Positions 58,326 to 64,000 of a DNA stretch of 64,000 nt are shown piece after piece; position 1 is the first letter of the stretch, and every line of letters starts with the position of its first letter. The translations under genes were made by a program, and so were the position numbers. The notes under the pieces were generated by a model. That model saw only the letters and a program-made list of their open reading frames with translations, had not been told where the DNA came from and made no database searches. Origin of the DNA: Arcuatula senhousia (Eukaryota > Mollusca > Bivalvia > Mytilida > Mytilidae); contig OZ020311.1 of NCBI GenBank assembly GCA_963971305.1, positions 6,882,001 through 6,946,000 of the forward strand, given 5' to 3'.

Positions 58326-59026
58326 GTCCCCCAAACAACGTTTGGGGACTTATTGTTTTTGCACCGTTTCTTATTAAGTCCCCCAAACAACGTTTGGGGA
58401 CTTATTGTTTTTGCACCGTTTCTTATTAAGTCGCCCAAAACAAAGTTTGGGAGACTTATTGTTTTTGCATCGTTTCTTATTATGTCTCCCAAACGAAAGT
58501 TTGGAGACATATTGTTTTTACTCTGTTTCTTATTATTATTATTATTCTTTTTCTTCTTTCTCCCCGCCATGAACTTGTCCGGTAGTTTTCTCTCAAACAC
58601 ATAGGGGGATTTGCATGAAACATTGTAGGAAGGTAGATCGGTTACTGAAGTTGTTGACAGACTTTTCAAAAATTTCAAAATGGCCGCCGTTTCCGTGTAA
58701 TTGGCGAAAGTTCATAATATAGGACATTGCAATATCTCGGTAACCTAGGTGCGTAGGAGGCTGAAATTTTGTAGGTGAATAGAGCAAAAGGAGCTCTTTA
58801 ATAATACGAAAAAATATTTTGAAGCGATATTTACGGTTTTCGAGTTATTTGCGAAAATGTGATTTTTCGGGCCCAAAAATGCGAAAATCGTCAAAATGCT
58901 TCGATTTCGACAAAATTTTGTATCTTTGGGTTTTAAAAGATGGCGAATCATAATACGAAGTCAAAAATGGGTTCGTTTGGGAGACATTTTTGTGTTGGGC
59001 ATCCCCAACACAGTCAGCACTTGTTA
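58326..59026 (+). mobile_element. Helentron/HINE-like element with four stacked heads
   Basis: Four 5' hairpin heads lie in a row at 58326, 58378, 58430 and 58484, each followed by ACTTATTGTTTTTGCACCG or a close variant. Their stems are GTCCCCCAAAC (twice), GTCGCCCAAA and GTCTCCCAAAC. The single body ends with CGTTTGGGAGAC (58974-58985), the inverse of the fourth head, then the hairpin TGTTGGGCATCCCCAACA and GCACTTG before TTATTA. Non-coding. Confidence 0.6.
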
Positions 59027-59036
59027 TTATTATTAA

Positions 59037-59206
59037 GTCGCCCAAAACATAGTTTTGGGGACTTATTGTTTTTGCACCGTTTCTTATTATTATTATTATT
59101 AAGTCGCCCAAAACAAAGTTTGGGAGACTTATTGTTTTTGCACCGTTTCTTATTATTATGTCCCCGAACACGAAGTGTCGGGGACATATTGTTTTTGCTC
59201 GGTTTC

Positions 59207-59244
<38 letters not shown>

Positions 59245-60450
59245 TTTCTCGGTATTCTGGATCGTGAACTTGTCCACCTCATTTTTTCGACATCTTTTAA
59301 GGTAGGAAGCTGAAAATTCATAAATCAAGAGTATGGAATGGGAGATTGTGCTTTTTGTATTTTTCGCCGAAATCGAACGACCCCATATAGGTAAAAAAAG
59401 GGCCTCAAAATGGCTCCTCGAAACCGAAGTTGAGTTTTTCCTGGCATTTCTGATCCGGCAGGGGTAGGAAAAATTCCCTTATAGGTTAAGTGCGGATATA
59501 CAATACCTTTCATTTAAAAAAAAAATTTTGAAAATCGGACTTACCGTTTTCAAAATTTTGCAAAAAATCGAAAATTATTTTTTTTGTAAGATTGAGTTAT
59601 CTTTCTTTGTACCATATATTTTGTGATATTAATGAAAAAAATTCTCAACTTTGTTATTTCTTAATGAAAATTGGTTTACAAGATAATAGTGGTATGCCGA
59701 GTTCAATTTTGGAATCGAAATTTTTTTGGGGGCGGCCATTTTAAAAATGGCCGCCATTTCCCGCCAAAATTAAAATTACTCCGATTTATATGAAAATTGG
59801 TATATAAGGTAATAGTGGTATGGCGAGTTGATTTTTGACATCAAATTTTTTTTATCGTCGACCATTTTCAAAATGGCCGCCGTTTCCCGCCAAAATTAAA
59901 TTTACTCAGATTTTAACGAAAATTGGTATATAAGGTAATAGTTGTATGGCGAGTTGATTTTTGACATCGAAATATTTTTATTGTCGGCCATTTTAAAAAT
60001 GGCCGCCGTTTCCCGCCAAAATTAAACTTACTCCGATTTGAATAAAAATTAATATACAGGGTAATTGTGGTATGGGGAGTTCATTTTTAGCATTAAATTT
60101 TGTTTATGGTCTGATGCAACAGCTTTTGGATGCGACTGTGTGATTCTTCTCGGCTATATGAGATTAAGGGAGAATAATATCTCATATGGATGTCAACCAA
60201 AAGCTTCTCCGTAACGTTTTTAGCATTTCATTGAAGAGTGGCTCCATTGTAGAGGACGAGAGCGGTAGTTATGCTCGCTAGTCACTACAATAGTTTACAA
60301 GTACGCTACCAATGCTTGTAAAAAGGGTGCTTCAATGGAATGATAAGGACGTCATTGCTTAAACCGGGTTCCCACAAAAGCCAGAAATATTGTCAAAGAG
60401 GGGTACGTGAGGGGACATGTATGTGACTCGCTTGCGATCACAATTAGAAC
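59037..60450 (+). mobile_element. Helentron/HINE-like element with three stacked heads
   Basis: Heads at 59037, 59103 and 59160; the last stem is GTCCCCGAACAC. (ATT)n follows at 59202-59243. The body has three to four ~120-bp units (TGGTATGGCGAGTTGATTTT, AAAATGGCCGCCGTTTCCCG). The tail has GGGGAC, then the hairpin GTGACTCGCTTGCGATCAC, then AACTAG before TTATTA. Confidence 0.55.
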
Positions 60451-60463
60451 TAGTTATTATTAA

Positions 60464-62335
60464 GTCGCCCAAAACAAAGTTTGGGAGACTTATTGTTTTT
60501 GCACCGTTTCTTATTATTATTATTATTATTATTCTTCTGATTCTTAATCATGAAGCTGTCCTCCCTAATACAAGAAAACGGTTCAAGGAAATTGAATAAC
60601 ACTTGTTGGATTGGATAGTGGGTTACCTAAAGGTGTGCAATCAAGTTTTGAAATTTTCAAGATGGCCGCCGTTTCAAAATGGCGGCCATCGGAAAAAGTG
60701 GGCGGAAAATTTTTTTTCATCGGATCGTTTTGAAAATTGGTCATCTGGGTAAAGCGGGTATGCTGAGTTCAAATCTGCGACCGGATTTGAAATCCAACTT
60801 ACGGTTTCAAAATGGCGGCCATTTTACTACACCCGCCCCCCTTAAAAATGTGAACTTTGTCCGATTTCAATGAAATTTGATTTCTATACATATTTTATTG
60901 TACTGAATAGAAAGAAATAGTATCCAAGGCGATTTTGGGCGACTTGTGTGTTGGCATCCCAACACAAATTATAGCTAGTTATTATTATTCTTCTGATTCT
61001 TAATCATGAAGCTGTCCTCCCTAATACAAGAAAATGGTTCGAGGAAATTGAATAACACTTTTTGGATTAGATAGTGGGTCACTCAAAGTTGTGTAATGCA
61101 CTTTTAAAATTTTCAAGATGGCCGCCGTTTCAAAATGGCGGCCATCGGAAAAAGTGGGCGGAAAATTTTTTTTCATCGGATCGTCCTGAAAATTGGTCAT
61201 CTGGGTAAAGCGGGTATGCTGAGCTCAAATCTGCGACCGGATTTGGAATCCGACTTGCGGTTTCAAAATGGCGGCCATTTTACTACACCCGCCCCCCTAA
61301 AAACATCAACTTTGTCCGATTTCAACGAAATTTGATTTCTAGACTTATTTTGATGCACTGATTTGATTGGAACTCTATCCAAGGCGATTTTGGGCGACTT
61401 GTGTGTTGGCATCCCAACACAATTATACCTAGTTATTATTCTTCTGATTCTTAATCGTAAAGCTGTCCTCCCTAATACAAGAAAATGGTTCAAGGAAATT
61501 GAATAACACTTGTTGGATTGGATAGTGGGTTACCTAAAGGTGTGCAATCAAGTTTTGAAATTTTCAAGATGGCCGCCGTTTCAAAATGGCGGCCATCGGA
61601 AAAAGTGGGCGGAAATTTTTTTTTCATCGGATCGTTTTGAAAATTGGTCATCTGGGTAAAGCGGGTATGCTGAGTTCAAATCTGCGACCGGATTTGAAAT
61701 CCGACTTACGGTTTCAAAATGGCGGCCATTTTACTACACCCGCCCCCCTAAAAATGTCAACTTTGTCCGATTTCAACGAAATTTGATTTCTAGACTTATT
61801 TTGATGCACTGATTTGAATGGAACTCTATCCAAGGCGATTTTGGGCGACTTGTGTGTTGGCATCCCAACACAATTATACCTAGTTATTATTCTTCTGATT
61901 CTTAATCGTAAAGCTGTCCTCCCTAATACAAGAAAACGGTTCAAGGAAATTGAATAACACTTGTTGGATTGGATAGTGGGTCACCTAAAGGCGTGCAATC
62001 AAGTTTTGAAATTTTCAAGATGGCCGCCGTTTCAAAATGGCGGCCATCGGAAAAAGTGGGCGGAAATTTTTTTTTCATCGGATCGTTTTGAAAATTGGTC
62101 ATATGGGTAAAGCGGGTATGCTGAATTCAAATCTGCGACCGGATTTGAAATCCGACTTACGGTTTCAAAATGGCGGCCATTTTGCTACACCCGCCCCCCT
62201 TAAAAATGTGAACTTTGTCCGATTTCAATGAAATTTGATTTCCATACATATTTTATTGTACTAAATGGGAAGAAAAGGTATCCAAGGCGATTTTGGGCGA
62301 CTTGTGTGTTGGCATCCCAACTCAAATTATAGCTA
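60464..62335 (+). repeat. Tandem array of four HINE-like units, ~451 bp
   Basis: One head (60464-60489, GTCGCCCAAAACAAAGTTTG) is followed by four bodies. Each ends TTTTGGGCGAC (the inverse of the head), then the hairpin TGTTGGCATCCCAACA and CTAGTTATTATTC. Spacing is 451-456 bp. Each body holds ATGGCCGCCGTTTCAAAATG and GGCGGCCAT, a further hairpin. The recurring 60-76 codon frames are repeat artefacts. Confidence 0.7.
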
Positions 62336-62346
62336 GTTATTATTAA

Positions 62347-64000
62347 GTCCCCCAAACAACGTTTGGGGACTTATTGTTTTTGCACCGTTTCTTATTAAGT
62401 CCCCCAAACAACGTTTGGGGACTTATTGTTTTTGCACCGTTTCTTATTATTATTATTCTTCTTCTTCTTCTTCTTCTTCTTCTTCTTCCGATTCTTCCAC
62501 TTAGTCGTGAACTTGTCCGGAGATCCCAGAGAAAACGACTCCACATATCAATATGAAACTTGGCAGGATAATAGATAGTAAAGAAAGGAAGCTTCGTTGA
62601 CAATCGGACTTTTCAAAATGGCCGCCGTTTCCATGGAAACAGGAAAATGGACTAAATATTGGACATTGCAATATCTCGGTAACCTAGGTGCGCAGGGTTC
62701 TGAAATTTTGTAGGTTGATAGAGCAAAACATTCTCTTTAATAATATGAAAAAAAATTTTGAAGCGATATTTACGGTTTTCGAGATATAAATAAAAATGTG
62801 ATTTCTCAAGGGAGATAATCGGGTCGAAATTTTCAAAGTGCTCGGATTTACATGAAAATTTATATTTAGGGGTTTTTTGACATGCTGAAGAGAATAGTGG
62901 CAAATACGGGTCGTTTGGGGGACTTTGTGACTTGCTTGCAATCACAGTTAATACTTGTTATTATTATTCTTCCGTTTCTTCCACTTAGTCGTGAACTTGT
63001 CCGGAGATCCCAGAGAAAACGACACCACATATCAAGATGAAACTTGGCAGGATAATAGATAGTAAAGAAAGGAAGCTTCGTTGACAATCGGACTTTTCAA
63101 AATGGCCGCCGTTTCCATGGAAACAGGAAAATGGACTAAATATTGGACATTGCAATATCTCGGTAACCTAGGTGCGCAGGGTTCTGAAATTTTGTAGGTT
63201 GATAGAGCAAAACATTCTCTTTAATAATATGAAAAAAAATTTTGAAGCGATATTTACGGTTTTCGAGATATAAATAAAAATGTGATTTCTCAAGGGAGAT
63301 AATCGGGTCGAAATTTTCAAAGTGCTCCGATTTACATGAAAATTGATATTTAGGGGTTTTTTGACATGCTGAAGAGAATAGTGGCAAATACGGGTCGTTT
63401 GGGGGACTTTGTGACTTGCTTGCAATCACAGTTAATACTTGTTATTCTTCTTCTTCCGATTCTTCCACTTAGTCGTGAACTTGTCCGGAGATCCCAGAGA
63501 AAACGACTCCACATATCAATATGAAACTTGGCAGGATAATAGATTGTAAAAAAAGGAAGCTTCGTTGACAATCAGACTTTTCAAAATGGCCACCGTTTCC
63601 ATGGAAACAGGAAAATGGACTAAATATTGGACATTGCAATATCTCGGTAACCTAGGTGTGCAGGGTTCTGACATTTTGTAGGTTGATAGAGCAAAACATT
63701 CTCTTTAATAATATGAAAAAAAATTTTGAAGCGATATTTACGGTTTTCGAGATATAAATAAAAATGTGATTTCTCAAGGGAGATAATCGGGTCGAAATTT
63801 TAAAAATGCTCCGATTTACATGAAAATTGATATTTAGGGGTTTTTTGACATGCTGAAGAGAATAGTGGCAAATACGGGTCGTTTGGGGGACTTTGTGACT
63901 TGCTTGCAATCACAGTTAATACTTGTTCTTATTATTCTTCTTCCGTTTCTTCCACTTAGTCGTGAACTTGTCCGGAGATCCCAGAGAAAACGACTCCACA
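62347..64000 (+). repeat. Tandem array of HINE-like units, ~484 bp, running off the edge
   Basis: Two heads (62347, 62399; GTCCCCCAAACAACGTTTGG) are followed by at least three full bodies and a fourth cut by the window edge. Each body ends CGTTTGGGGGAC (the inverse of the head) and GTGACTTGCTTGCAATCAC, then AATACTTG before TTATT. Period 484 bp. A (TTC)n run separates heads and bodies (62458-62487). Confidence 0.7.

Noticed and set aside
58322..63909. 60-158 residue frames in the right-hand repeat block
   Set aside because: Many consist of poly-Asn, poly-Ile or poly-Leu from (ATT)n or (TTC)n runs, or recur with the ~451 and 484-bp repeat periods.

Overview
The window looks like a piece of a bivalve mollusc nuclear genome, most likely mytilid-like. 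It is AT-rich, has introns with canonical splice sites, and is crowded with elements of the Pearl-like kind known from bivalves: short inverted termini, a core of ~130-190 bp tandem repeats, an ACGG/GAC microsatellite and a terminal hairpin. Species level is inference. No rRNA, tRNA or CRISPR was recognised, and nothing looks bacterial.

Host genes are few. On the minus strand, 1-1747 holds the first two coding exons of a gene that runs off the left edge (not recognised). Also on the minus strand, 38658-45348 holds a five-exon gene for a PP2C-like protein (family of Drosophila CG9801). All five exon phases fit and give 588 residues. Its introns carry a Pearl-like element, a TA-flanked MITE and a dead reverse transcriptase copy.

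The dominant object is 4064-22102: an 18-kb foldback element flanked by a perfect 8-bp direct repeat (CCTTTTCC) with perfect terminal inverted repeats. Its arms are inverted arrays of one 332-bp monomer, about 10 copies on the left and 27.5 on the right. A 4.7-kb central cargo separates them. Each monomer has transposon-like termini close to those of the whole element, so the satellite appears to be built from head-to-tail MITE-like units.

Region 22420-36470 is a mass of Pearl-like elements. One is interrupted by a Penelope-like reverse transcriptase copy. At 27795-31747 three elements are nested inside one another. A 111-bp foldback element with a 9-bp target duplication sits at 31896-32006.

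Region 45480-52540 is a LINE graveyard. It holds a PHD-endonuclease-RT element with an upstream 2A-like motif (DIELNPGP), split by a 0.47-kb insertion and a 4-bp frameshift. A second LINE 3' end beside it has taken three later insertions. Region 52540-57785 is AT-rich, with a foldback family that leaves 7-bp target duplications. Region 58326-64000 is a stack of elements with 5' hairpin heads whose stems vary in step and match inverted copies near each 3' hairpin, an architecture like Helentrons/HINEs, including two tandem arrays (period ~451 and 484 bp).
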